Shown in pieces: positions 52,117-59,698 of a stretch of DNA of 64,000 bases. The stretch spans positions 1 to 64,000 of the forward strand of contig JAFYYG010000028.1 in the NCBI GenBank assembly GCA_017557625.1, in the 5' to 3' direction. This stretch comes from Muribaculaceae bacterium. GTDB lineage: Bacteria > Bacteroidota > Bacteroidia > Bacteroidales > Muribaculaceae. Within the stretch, counting starts at the first letter, position 1, and every line of letters starts with the position of its first letter. The position numbers and the translations under genes were made by a program. The notes below the pieces were generated by a model. That model was not told the origin of the DNA. It saw only the letters and a list, made by a program, of their open reading frames with translations, and did not search any database.

Positions 52117-52145
52117 CATAAAGTTTTTGTGTGGTACAAAAAGAA

Positions 52146-52173
52146 ATAGGCACTGCACATTGGCAATGCCTAT
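52146..52173 (-). terminator. terminator of the ferredoxin gene
   Basis: On the minus strand ATAGGCATTGC and GCAGTGCCTAT pair (one G-T), followed by TTCTTTTTG. Lies 25 bases after the ferredoxin stop. Confidence 0.8.
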
Positions 52174-52197
52174 CTATTTTCTTGTAGTACGGGCAAA

Positions 52198-52365
52198 TTA
52201 TCCCTCGCTAATTGCCTCGTTAGGGCAAGCCTCAGCGCAAGTACCGCAGCTGATGCAAGTATCGGGATCAATTACATAGATGTCACCCTCGCTGATAGCG
52301 CCAGTTGGACACATATCCATGCAAGTTCCGCATGCTACACAGTCGTCACTAATTACGTATGCCAT
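52198..52365 (-). CDS. 2[4Fe-4S] ferredoxin
   Basis: A 55-residue electron carrier. Two C-x2-C-x2-C-x3-C-P cluster motifs are seen: CVACGTCMDMCP (residues 9-20) and CISCGTCAEACP (residues 37-48). Start ATG 52365, stop TAA at 52198. It has its own consensus promoter and terminator, so it is an independent unit. The redox partner is unknown. Confidence 0.95.
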   Translation of the reverse strand: MAYVISDDCVACGTCMDMCPTGAISEGDIYVIDPDTCISCGTCAEACPNEAISEG

Positions 52366-52420
52366 AGTCAAATAGTTTAAAATAGTTAAGTAAAAAATTA
52401 GTTAGTCTTGTAAACAGGTG

Positions 52421-52428
52421 CAAAATTA
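52421..52428 (-). promoter_or_regulatory. promoter of the ferredoxin gene
   Basis: -7 TAATTTTG (plus-strand CAAAATTA) with TTTG 21 bases upstream; ATG at 52365. Confidence 0.8.
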
Positions 52429-52559
52429 CAGTTTTTATTTTATTCTTACCAAATAATTCTGCAACTATTTTCAGTGGTAAATGCAAAAAATGTGCCAAAA
52501 AATGTGCAACAGCCTGATTTAGGGTCACCTGCAAAAAACTGTGTTAGGGTGAGGCGTTG

Positions 52560-52591
52560 AGCGTCGAAGACGCTGGGCGGGTCGAAGACCC
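52560..52591. repeat. two adjacent hairpins with identical GTCGAAGAC tops
   Basis: AGCGTC GAA GACGCT at 52560-52574 and GGGTC GAA GACCC at 52579-52591. No T-run follows. Confidence 0.7.
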
Positions 52592-52661
52592 AGTTTCATC
52601 AGAAAGACCATGCTGCGAGGGTGTTGCAAAACTCCCGCAAAATAAAAAACTACGGATTAAT

Positions 52662-52738
52662 CTGATTTTCTGATTATTTATTCGATTGAATTTCAGGCAT
52701 CTGTATTTCTGTAAATTTCAGATTAATCAGAAAATCAG
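52662..52738. repeat. 15-base inverted repeat
   Basis: CTGATTTTCTGATTA at 52662-52676 and its exact complement TAATCAGAAAATCAG at 52724-52738, 47 bases apart, with partial direct repeats of the word between. Confidence 0.75.
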
Positions 52739-52867
52739 TTGTTTATTAGGTTTTGCAACAGCTTCTTGCATGGTCTTAAAGACAAATAGCTTCTCCGAAA
52801 CATTCAGCGTATTCGACGCTCGTTACCTCATCAACAAAAAACACAGGTTTTTGCCCCTAATTTATCC

Positions 52868-52936
52868 AAAAATGCGATTAAGCGAGTCAAAGCTGAGCTT
52901 GCTCAATGCCTTGCGAGCGTGAGCATTTTATCCAAA
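52868..52936 (+). repeat. 70-base structured repeat (copy C)
   Basis: Starts AAAAATGCGATTAAGCGAG and ends GCGAGCGTGAGCATTTTATC. The central hairpin is TGAGC, TT, GCTCA. It ends at the base next to the yitT stop codon (52937). Confidence 0.85.
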
Positions 52937-53872
52937 TTATTCTTCGGTTATGGTGTCATCTGTTGCAAACTGGGCAATCTCTTCGGCTTCCTGCTTTTTG
53001 ATGTTCACCTTCACATGGTCGAAGCCCTCGCCATACACGCCTTTTACCTTAGCTTGAGAGACGAAAGCGTCGGGGTCGATGGCCTTGATGATGCGGAACA
53101 TGTGCATGCTCTCATAGTTGCGGGCCATAACCAGCAGCACTGTGGTTTCGGTTTGGGTGTACCAACCTGTGCCGTGCAGCACAGTGCAGCCACGATGTGT
53201 GTCTTTAGTGATGGCGTTGGCAATCTCTTTCCATTTCTTGGAGAAAATCATGAACTGCACACTCTGTCGGCTGCTGTCAATCACCATGTCGGCGGCAATG
53301 GAGCAAATGAACATGAAAATCAGACCATACACTATCTTGTCAATCTCATGGAAAATGAACCAGCTGGAACTGATGATAAGCAGGTCGATATATATTAATG
53401 TGCGGCCAAAGGAGATGTTACTGTGCTTGTTGACCATAGCGGCGATGATGTCGGTGCCGGCCGAGCTGCCATTGTGTGTGAACACTATGCCCAGGCCCAC
53501 GCCACACAGCACAGCACCGATGATGACATTCATAAACGTCTGCTGCTCAACGATGGGCTTGGTGAAGATGGGTGTCATAATTCCCAGCAAAACTGTGGCA
53601 ATGGTAGCGCCTATGATGGTGCGTATCACAAATTTCTTGCCCACAGCTCTGAAGGCTATAGCCAGCAGTATAGCGTTGATGGCATAGTAGGTTATGGCGA
53701 AGTTCCATTTCAGTCCAAAGTAGAAAAGAGAGGCAAGACCGGTAACGCCGCCAGTCACTACCTGCTCAGGCAGCACAAATGCCGAATACCCAAAGCAGTA
53801 ACAGAACAAGCCAATGAATATCATCACATAGTCTTTGACTTCATTAAGAACTTTCTTGCTTGATTCGTTCAT
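52937..53872 (-). CDS. YitT family membrane protein (DUF2179)
   Basis: A 311-residue inner-membrane protein. Five to six helices in about residues 12-200 (FIGLFCYCFGYSAFVLPEQV, FIIGAVLCGVGLGIVFTHNG, GSSAGTDIIAAMVNKH), then a cytosolic DUF2179 domain (about 225-290: GCTVLHGTGWYTQTETTVLL and IKAIDPDAFVSQAKVKGVYG). The YitT family is widespread and its transported substrate is not established. Promoter 53922-53929 shares a palindrome with that of hpt. Monocistronic. Confidence 0.92.
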   Translation of the reverse strand: MNESSKKVLNEVKDYVMIFIGLFCYCFGYSAFVLPEQVVTGGVTGLASLFYFGLKWNFAITYYAINAILLAIAFRAVGKKFVIRTIIGATIATVLLGIMTPIFTKPIVEQQTFMNVIIGAVLCGVGLGIVFTHNGSSAGTDIIAAMVNKHSNISFGRTLIYIDLLIISSSWFIFHEIDKIVYGLIFMFICSIAADMVIDSSRQSVQFMIFSKKWKEIANAITKDTHRGCTVLHGTGWYTQTETTVLLVMARNYESMHMFRIIKAIDPDAFVSQAKVKGVYGEGFDHVKVNIKKQEAEEIAQFATDDTITEE

Positions 53873-53921
53873 AACTCGTTGATTATTTTATATAGTTCGT
53901 AATTGTAATTTTTTCGGGCTG

Positions 53922-53929
53922 CAAAATTA
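53922..53929 (-). promoter_or_regulatory. promoter of yitT
   Basis: -7 TAATTTTG (plus-strand CAAAATTA) with -33 TTTG 19 bases upstream inside a palindrome. Confidence 0.85.
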
Positions 53930-53949
53930 GTGCAAGTTGTGAGCAGAAC

Positions 53950-53979
53950 AAAATGAAAAACGAAGTTTTATCATTTTTT
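53950..53979. promoter_or_regulatory. palindrome over the yitT -33 region
   Basis: AAAATGAAAA, ACGAAG, TTTTATCATTTTTT: same arrangement and loop as at 23364-23391 upstream of hpt, and in the same position relative to the promoter. Confidence 0.6.
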
Positions 53980-54081
53980 ATGCCTCGACGCCGACGCAGC
54001 CTAATTTATCCAACAGTAGTAAAAATCTTAATCATTGAATAAAATTTACCGATTGATGGTGTTTTTTTCAGAGAAAAGGAT

Positions 54082-54089
54082 TAACTTTG
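54082..54089 (+). promoter_or_regulatory. -7 element (TAACTTTG) for lipoprotein 1
   Basis: TAACTTTG 44 bases before the ATG at 54134. Confidence 0.75.
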
Positions 54090-54133
54090 CATACATTATT
54101 AAATTTAATCTAATTCTAAACTAATTTTTTATT

Positions 54134-54664
54134 ATGAAAAAGTCATTATTATTTTTGTTGACAATTGTATCAGTTGCAATGTTTGTTAGCTGTGGTGGCG
54201 ACAAGAAGTCGGGCTCAGGTAGCGATGCAAGCGAGGAGAACATTGAAGGTGTAAAGTATGAGAACAAGGACTTCGGTTACTTAGTAGTATTGCCCGAGGG
54301 TTTCGAGCAGCAGAACGACGATGCCAAGATGGAGAAAGAACGCGGTGGAAAGCTCTTCCTCGGTGATGGATGCACTATTGATGTGACTTGCAGCAAGATG
54401 AATTACATTGGTGACACAACTCCTGAAGCATCGATTGATCAAAGCATTGAAATGGTAAAGGCATTAAATGAAGGAGCTGAGGTTGAAAAGCTTGATGCTG
54501 TGTCATTTGTGTCTAAGAGTCAAGACGATAATTATCTTCGTGCTCATTATGAGCTTCAAAAGAATGGCAACAAATACATGATTGATTTTACTTATACACT
54601 GGACAAGAAGGACCAATTTGATAAAGATGTTGAGGCTGTAGTCAAGTCATTTAAGGCAGAATAA
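54134..54664 (+). CDS. tandem lipoprotein 1
   Basis: A 176-residue lipoprotein. Signal with MFVSCGGD lipobox (Cys near residue 20). The mature part has DFGYLVVLPEGFEQQ, GGKLFLGDGCTIDVTCSKM and the C-terminal FTYTLDKKDQFDKDVEAVVK. The other three tandem genes share these blocks at the same places, so all four arose by duplication. The family is not one I recognise; the strand-rich core with a conserved GC(x)I is unassigned. It has its own promoter and terminator. Confidence 0.85.
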   Translation: MKKSLLFLLTIVSVAMFVSCGGDKKSGSGSDASEENIEGVKYENKDFGYLVVLPEGFEQQNDDAKMEKERGGKLFLGDGCTIDVTCSKMNYIGDTTPEASIDQSIEMVKALNEGAEVEKLDAVSFVSKSQDDNYLRAHYELQKNGNKYMIDFTYTLDKKDQFDKDVEAVVKSFKAE

Positions 54665-54685
54665 TTATCGCTTGCAAATAAAAAA

Positions 54686-54727
54686 CAATGCAGAAATCCC
54701 AAAATTGAGGATTCTGCATTGTTTTTT
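54686..54727 (+). terminator. terminator of lipoprotein 1
   Basis: CAATGCAGAAATCC (54686-54699) pairs with GGATTCTGCATTG (54709-54721), one bulge, followed by six Ts. Confidence 0.88.
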
Positions 54728-54741
54728 GAAATAATATTAAC

Positions 54742-54749
54742 TATCTTTG
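54742..54749 (+). promoter_or_regulatory. -7 element (TATCTTTG) for lipoproteins 2-4
   Basis: TATCTTTG 27 bases before the ATG at 54777; the three downstream genes are closely spaced, so probably one transcript. Confidence 0.75.
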
Positions 54750-54776
54750 CGGTTATAATTCAAAGATGTTGATTTT

Positions 54777-55277
54777 ATGAGAAAGTCATTATTTGTATTA
54801 TTGTCAATATTGTTTGTTTCTCTAGTCTCTGGTTGTTGTGGAGGTTCTAAGGATGATTCTAAACAAGAAAGAGTGGAGTATGAGAACACAGATTTCAACT
54901 ATTCTATAGTGTTGCCGGCAGGTTTTGGCACTTCTACCGTAGATTCGATCGAGAATGTTAGAGGAGGCAAGCTGTTTACTAAAGAAGGCTGCCAAATTGA
55001 TGTCACAGCCATGAAAATGGAACCCATAACATCGGCTGAATTGCTGGTAAAAGAGAGCATGAGAGTGCAGAAAGATGTCTATGAGGATGGTGAAGCCAAG
55101 ATGATTGATAGTTTATCATTTATTGTTAAAGGCACCGATGATTTCGGTCTACATGCAAACTATGAGAGCCAACAAAAAGGCAACAAGTATAGGATTGACA
55201 TGACCTATCCACCCAACAAGAAAGAACAATTTGAGAAGGATGTGGATGAAGTGATTAAGTCTTTTAAGGTTAAGTGA
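54777..55277 (+). CDS. tandem lipoprotein 2
   Basis: A 166-residue lipoprotein with signal ending SLVSGCCGG. It has DFNYSIVLPAGFGTS, GGKLFTKEGCQIDVTAMKM and MTYPPNKKEQFEKDVDEVIK, clearly the closest relative of copy 1. Starts the second transcription unit of the array. Confidence 0.85.
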   Translation: MRKSLFVLLSILFVSLVSGCCGGSKDDSKQERVEYENTDFNYSIVLPAGFGTSTVDSIENVRGGKLFTKEGCQIDVTAMKMEPITSAELLVKESMRVQKDVYEDGEAKMIDSLSFIVKGTDDFGLHANYESQQKGNKYRIDMTYPPNKKEQFEKDVDEVIKSFKVK

Positions 55278-55293
55278 TTAAAGTAAACATGTT

Positions 55294-55863
55294 ATGAAAA
55301 AGTTTTTGTTGTTTTTCTTATTGCCGCTTCTCGCAATTGCATTGCTGGCAAGTTGCGGATCAAGCAAATCATCAGATGATGGTGGGACAGATGGCGATAT
55401 TATCAAAAGTGATAAGTTTGGATACTCAGTATTGGTTCCCGATGAATTTAAACACGGTAAAGAAGCCGGAGTTCACCATGGTAGAGAAAGTGCTAGAAAA
55501 AGTGAATCTTCTGGCAGCCAGCAACAAGGAGAGAGCGATGAAGAATGTCAGGGTTATGGTTGTGATGGATATGAATTCAACATCTGTGCTAGAACCATGA
55601 ACTACATAGGCGGCACAACTCCTGAGCAATCGGTAAAGCAGAGTTTTGAGATGAATAAGTCATTTTATGGCAATGCCAAAGCAAAAATGCTCGACGACAC
55701 TTCATATTATATTATAGGAGAGAAATACTCTAAACTTGAGGCCTACATAGAGTTTCAGCTGAAAGGTAAAAAGTTCACTATTACCATGAATTATCCTGTC
55801 AACGAGCGAGATGAGTTTGAAGAAGTGGTTGAAGCAGTTATTGATTCGTTTGAAGTTAAATAA
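55294..55863 (+). CDS. tandem lipoprotein 3
   Basis: A 189-residue lipoprotein (signal ending ALLASCGSS). It has KFGYSVLVPDEF and MNYPVNERDEFEEVVEAVID, but instead of GGKLF it carries an insertion rich in Ser, Glu and Gly (ARKSESSGSQQQGESDEECQ and GYGCDGYE), with extra Cys pairs. 16 bases after copy 2. Confidence 0.83.
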   Translation: MKKFLLFFLLPLLAIALLASCGSSKSSDDGGTDGDIIKSDKFGYSVLVPDEFKHGKEAGVHHGRESARKSESSGSQQQGESDEECQGYGCDGYEFNICARTMNYIGGTTPEQSVKQSFEMNKSFYGNAKAKMLDDTSYYIIGEKYSKLEAYIEFQLKGKKFTITMNYPVNERDEFEEVVEAVIDSFEVK

Positions 55864-55885
55864 ATATCAAAATAAATATCAGATT

Positions 55886-56413
55886 ATGAAAAAGTTTTTA
55901 TTTTTTTTGTTGACAGTGGTTTCTATTTCATTGTTGACAAGTTGTGGAGGAGAGAAAAACGCTTCAAATACTTCGAGCAATCCTGCCGAAGAAAAAGGCA
56001 TGAAGTATGTGGACGAGGAAAATGGCTATTCGATAGATTTGCCTCCAGGTTTTGCCCCAGCAGATGAATCCAATCCTTTTGGTATTAGGCAATTCATAAA
56101 AGGTGGGTGCATGATCAGTATAGAGGTTAAAGACATTGAATTGGAAAAGGGCAAGAATGTCACTCAGATGGTAAAGGAAAAATATGAGGAACTAAAAAAA
56201 GGCATTACTAAAGATGATTCCGAGGAAGAAGTGAAAATGCTTGATGATTTGTCTTTAGTCCATAAATGGAGGGCGGAGCCTGATTTGAATGCTGATATTG
56301 AAATCTATAAAAACGGTAAGATTTTCTTGATTTCCTTTGAAGGTGTTGGGGAAACTAGTGAATCGTATGACGAATTCATAGACATTATGTCTAAGTCCTT
56401 GAAAATGGAGTAA
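55886..56413 (+). CDS. tandem lipoprotein 4
   Basis: A 175-residue lipoprotein (signal ending LLTSCGGE). It keeps ENGYSIDLPPGFAPA and FIKGGCMISIEV but its C-terminal block is more divergent (GETSESYDEFIDIMSKSLK). I start at ATG 55886, where the signal peptide begins; the upstream in-frame ATG (55811) lies inside copy 3. Followed by a strong terminator. Confidence 0.83.
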   Translation: MKKFLFFLLTVVSISLLTSCGGEKNASNTSSNPAEEKGMKYVDEENGYSIDLPPGFAPADESNPFGIRQFIKGGCMISIEVKDIELEKGKNVTQMVKEKYEELKKGITKDDSEEEVKMLDDLSLVHKWRAEPDLNADIEIYKNGKIFLISFEGVGETSESYDEFIDIMSKSLKME

Positions 56414-56438
56414 CACTATTTCATACAATTAAAAGGAT

Positions 56439-56476
56439 AATGCAGAGCCCTGAAAATGAGGGCTCTGCATTGCTTT
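56439..56476. terminator. terminator between lipoprotein 4 and tRNA-Ser
   Basis: AATGCAGAGCCCT (56439-56451) and AGGGCTCTGCATT (56459-56471), perfect, with TTTTT after it on the plus strand; also downstream of the tRNA on the minus strand. Confidence 0.88.
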
Positions 56477-56484
56477 TTATGGTG

Positions 56485-56572
56485 CGGAGTGACCGAGATT
56501 CGAACTCGGGAGCCGCTTTTGACGACTACACGCTTTCCAGGCGTGCCTCTTCAGCCACTCGAGCATCACTCC
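56485..56572 (-). tRNA. tRNA-Ser(GGA)
   Basis: An 88-base class II tRNA. Acceptor GGAGTGA pairs with TCACTCC, discriminator G; D-arm GCTCGAGTGGCTGAAGAGGC region; anticodon stem GCACGCC, loop CTGGAAA, with GGA at 56538-56536; long variable arm; T-arm GGTTCGA-type (GAGTTCGAATCTC). CCA is not encoded. Reads UCC and UCU codons. Confidence 0.97.
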
Positions 56573-56594
56573 AATATTTTTGCAAAATGCGCTG

Positions 56595-56602
56595 CAAAGG
56601 TA
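56595..56602 (-). promoter_or_regulatory. -7 element (TACCTTTG) for tRNA-Ser
   Basis: Plus-strand CAAAGGTA, 22 bases upstream of the tRNA 5' end. Confidence 0.8.
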
Positions 56603-56652
56603 ATTATTTTTTATCAAACAATTACAAACAATTTAAATATTTTTCAGTAAAT

Positions 56653-56687
56653 GTGCAACGTGAAACGTGAAACACGAAATGAGCGAA
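56653..56687. repeat. heptanucleotide array, GTGAAAC type
   Basis: Units GTGCAAC, GTGAAAC, GTGAAAC, ACGAAAT, GAGCGAA between the tRNA promoter and the nhaC stop codon (56709). Confidence 0.75.
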
Positions 56688-56708
56688 TTGTCTATGAATA
56701 CTTTGCGG

Positions 56709-58193
56709 TTATTCTGTGGTTTCTTCGGGAGATTCCGCCATATTGTTGTCATCAGTTGTGGGTTTCAGTTGCTTGATTTTCCATCCTAAGGCTGCGATGG
56801 TTATGGTCATTATGGGGCATAGGATGTTGAAAAAGCAGTATGGCAGGTAGGTTAGTGTGGGCACTCCGAGCACTGTGGCTTGCGTCATGCCGCAGGTGTT
56901 CCAGGGCACAAGCACCGAGGTGACGGTGGCGGCATCCTCGGTGGTGCGGCTGAGCAGTCGTTGCTCAAAGCCTTTTTGCTTGTAGGCGTTGCTGAAAGTA
57001 TCGGCTGTGAGGACGATACTGATGAACTGGTCGCCAGTGGTGAGGTTTAGGAAGATGCCCGAAACCACTGTTGATGATACAAGGCTGGTTCTTGACTTCG
57101 CCCAATGGATGATGACCTGCGTGATGCTGTGAATCATGCCGCTTGCCACCATTGCAGCCCCGAAGCACATGGCGCAGATGATAAGCCATATGGTGTTGAG
57201 CATTCCTGTCATGCCGCCAGTGGACACCAGGTCGTTGAGAGCAGCAAAGCCAGTATCGACCGATGTCGCCCCATAGTAGGTGATTGCGAGGCCTTTAGTA
57301 AGTGCTGCGGGGTGGGAGATTGCCGGGTCGGCGGCAATCTGTGTAAGAATGTTCGGCTGTAGAATCAGCGCCACTATTCCTGCCATAATAGAAGATGTGA
57401 AGAGTACGATGAGCGAAGGGGTCTTGCGGGCTATCAGTATGCCAGTGATTATCGGCACGAGCAGTGTCCATGCCGAGATGTTGAACGACGAGGCAAGACC
57501 ATGGGTGTATTGCTCAATATTTATTGCCCCATCGCCATGTCCTAATCCGGCGATGGTGAAGATAATCAGCGAGATGATGAGTGCCGGCACGGTGGTGTGC
57601 ATCATGTAGCGGATGTGCTCAAAAATATCTACTCTAGTACTTGACGATGCGAGGATGGTGGTGTCGCTCAATGGTGACATTTTATCGCCGAAATAAGCTC
57701 CTGAAATTATGGCACCCGCTGTCCATGCCTGGCTTACACCCAACGCATCACCAATGCCTAATAGTGCCACACCAATGGTGGCAATGGTCGTCCACGAACT
57801 TCCTGACAGTAGCGAGACGATAGCGCATATGATACAGGCTGTTACAAGGAAGAACTTGGGTGATAGCAACTGCACGCCATAATATATTAATGTGGGCACC
57901 ACACCGCTAATCATCCATGACCCTGCTAGCATTCCCACCGACAGCAGTATGAGCAGCGTGATGAATATGCCGCCCATGGTCTTGGAAATCTGCTGCTCGA
58001 AGTTTTTCCACGGCACTTTATAGAAGATGGTGGAAATCAGCACGCACACCGCCATCGCCATGATTAACGCCACTTGGCTAGCACCGCTCAGTGAGTCGGA
58101 ACCGAAGAGTGTGATGGCGACTGCAAGGAGTCCAATTAGTATGATGATTGGTATTGAAGCTATAAGAGGATGTGGGGTGGTGCGTTCAGTCAT
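56709..58193 (-). CDS. Na+/H+ antiporter NhaC family protein
   Basis: A 494-residue inner-membrane protein with about 11-12 helices (IPIIILIGLLAVAITLFG at the N-terminus onward) and the NhaC family features SGSSWTTIATIGVALLGIGD, GAIISGAYFGDKMSPLSDTT (conserved Asp/Ser pocket) and DTGFAALNDLVSTGGM. It exchanges Na+ or another solute against H+; substrate specificity (some members are malate/lactate or amino-acid exchangers) is not decided by sequence. Monocistronic with its own promoter. Confidence 0.9.
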   Translation of the reverse strand: MTERTTPHPLIASIPIIILIGLLAVAITLFGSDSLSGASQVALIMAMAVCVLISTIFYKVPWKNFEQQISKTMGGIFITLLILLSVGMLAGSWMISGVVPTLIYYGVQLLSPKFFLVTACIICAIVSLLSGSSWTTIATIGVALLGIGDALGVSQAWTAGAIISGAYFGDKMSPLSDTTILASSSTRVDIFEHIRYMMHTTVPALIISLIIFTIAGLGHGDGAINIEQYTHGLASSFNISAWTLLVPIITGILIARKTPSLIVLFTSSIMAGIVALILQPNILTQIAADPAISHPAALTKGLAITYYGATSVDTGFAALNDLVSTGGMTGMLNTIWLIICAMCFGAAMVASGMIHSITQVIIHWAKSRTSLVSSTVVSGIFLNLTTGDQFISIVLTADTFSNAYKQKGFEQRLLSRTTEDAATVTSVLVPWNTCGMTQATVLGVPTLTYLPYCFFNILCPIMTITIAALGWKIKQLKPTTDDNNMAESPEETTE

Positions 58194-58222
58194 GCTTAAT
58201 GAGTATTTGAAAATTTAGAGTG

Positions 58223-58230
58223 CAAAAATA
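58223..58230 (-). promoter_or_regulatory. -7 element (TATTTTTG) for nhaC
   Basis: Plus-strand CAAAAATA, 30 bases upstream of the ATG at 58193. Confidence 0.7.
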
Positions 58231-58388
58231 CAAAAAAGATTTTAGATATTAGTTTTTACTAGTGCATTTTTAGGTTTATAGCCAAGTATACTTGGCGACC
58301 TGCTGACTGATTTTGCTGATACTGATTGTGCTTGCGGTTATATTGACTTATATCTTTTCATTTATTTTGTGGTTTGTGATTTTTTTTG

Positions 58389-58396
58389 TAAATTTG
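58389..58396 (+). promoter_or_regulatory. -7 element (TAAATTTG) for rarA
   Basis: TAAATTTG 24 bases before the ATG at 58421. Confidence 0.7.
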
Positions 58397-58420
58397 TGGG
58401 TTGATAAATGATTGACAATT

Positions 58421-59698
58421 ATGTACGAACCATTGGCAGAGCGCATGAGACCCAAGTCGCTCGATGATTATATAGGGCAAAAGCACCTCGTGGGTGAGGG
58501 CGCTGTGATACGTCGCATGATAGAGAGTGGCAATATCTCGTCGTTTATCCTATGGGGGCCGCCGGGAGTGGGCAAGACCACGTTGGCGCGCATCATCGCC
58601 GAGCAGACTAAGGTTCCGTTTTACACCCTCAGTGCAGTGACAAGCGGCGTTAAAGAGGTGCGTGAGGTGCTTGACCGATGCCGTGCAGACGCTGGCAGCA
58701 TATTCACGAAAGGTCGCCCGGTGCTTTTCATCGACGAGATACACCGCTTCAACAAGTCGCAGCAGGACTCTCTGCTCGGTGCCGTGGAGAAAGGCACGGT
58801 GACACTTATAGGCGCCACTACCGAGAACCCGTCGTTTGAGGTGATTCGTCCGTTGCTCTCCCGCGCTCAGGTTTATGTCTTGGAGCCGCTCACTAATGAC
58901 GACTTGTTGCAGCTTCTCGACCGTGCCATCAAGACCGATAAAATTTTTAAAGACCGTGAGGTTAAGGTGGAGGAGACCGAGGCGATGCTTCGTTACAGCG
59001 GCGGGGATGCCCGCAAACTGCTCAATATCCTGGACCTGATTTACCAGTCTCTTGATGCCCATGAGGCGTTTGTAATTAACGACAAAATAGTAACCGACCG
59101 TCTGCAGCAGAACCCGCTCGCCTTTGACAAAAACGGTGAGATGCATTATGACATTATCTCTGCGTTTATCAAGTCTATACGCGGCAGCGATCCTGATGCC
59201 GCCGTTTATTGGCTCGCGCGACTTATCGCCGGTGGCGAGGACCCCAAATTTATCGCTCGTCGCCTGTGCATTCTTGCTGCCGAGGACATAGGCCTTGCCA
59301 ATCCTAACGCCCTGCTTCTCGCCAATGCCACCTTCGACGTTATCAACAAGATAGGTTGGCCAGAGGGGCGCATTCCGCTGAGCGAGTGTGCCATATATCT
59401 AGCTACCAGCGAGAAAAGCAACAGCGCTTATCTTGCCATTGACGATGCTCTACATCTCGTGGAGCAGACGGGCAATCTGCCCGTGCCATTGCACTTGCGT
59501 AACGCTCCCACAAAACTCATGAAAGAGCTGGGTTATGGTGCCGATTACAAATATGCCCACGACTTCCCTGGGCATTTTGTAAATCAAGATTATCTGCCCA
59601 AGGAATTAAAAGACACAAAAATATGGAATCCCCAACCGCACACTGCGGCCGAGGCAAAACTCAAAGAGCGGCAAGACAAGCGCTGGGGGGATGATTAA
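58421..59698 (+). CDS. rarA: replication-associated recombination protein A (RarA/MgsA)
   Basis: A 425-residue AAA+ ATPase working at stalled forks. Walker A LWGPPGVGKTTLARIIAE, Walker B FIDEIHRFNKSQQD, sensor ATTENPSFEV, Arg finger region RPLLSRAQVYVLEPL, then the tetramerisation part with YLARLIAGGEDPKFIARRL. All motifs are intact. I start at MYEPLAERMRP (58421); the in-frame TTG at 58412 is not needed. The stop codon is followed by a short heptad array. Confidence 0.95.
   Translation: MYEPLAERMRPKSLDDYIGQKHLVGEGAVIRRMIESGNISSFILWGPPGVGKTTLARIIAEQTKVPFYTLSAVTSGVKEVREVLDRCRADAGSIFTKGRPVLFIDEIHRFNKSQQDSLLGAVEKGTVTLIGATTENPSFEVIRPLLSRAQVYVLEPLTNDDLLQLLDRAIKTDKIFKDREVKVEETEAMLRYSGGDARKLLNILDLIYQSLDAHEAFVINDKIVTDRLQQNPLAFDKNGEMHYDIISAFIKSIRGSDPDAAVYWLARLIAGGEDPKFIARRLCILAAEDIGLANPNALLLANATFDVINKIGWPEGRIPLSECAIYLATSEKSNSAYLAIDDALHLVEQTGNLPVPLHLRNAPTKLMKELGYGADYKYAHDFPGHFVNQDYLPKELKDTKIWNPQPHTAAEAKLKERQDKRWGDD

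Larger units (their letters stand above)
52366..52936. other. 571-base gap, repeat-rich
   Basis: Contains the ferredoxin promoter, twin hairpins with GAA loops (52560-52574 and 52579-52591), a 15-base inverted repeat (52662-52676 and 52724-52738) and copy C of the 70-base structured repeat. Open frames at 52686-52922 read through repeats and have no recognisable product. Confidence 0.65.

Noticed and set aside
52686-52922. 78-residue plus-strand frame
   Set aside because: Covers the inverted repeat and structured repeat; composition is that of spacer DNA.
54134-56413. Lipoprotein array as prophage or genomic island
   Set aside because: No integrase, phage genes, attachment repeats or clear base-composition change; terminal tRNA-Ser is on the opposite strand and intact.
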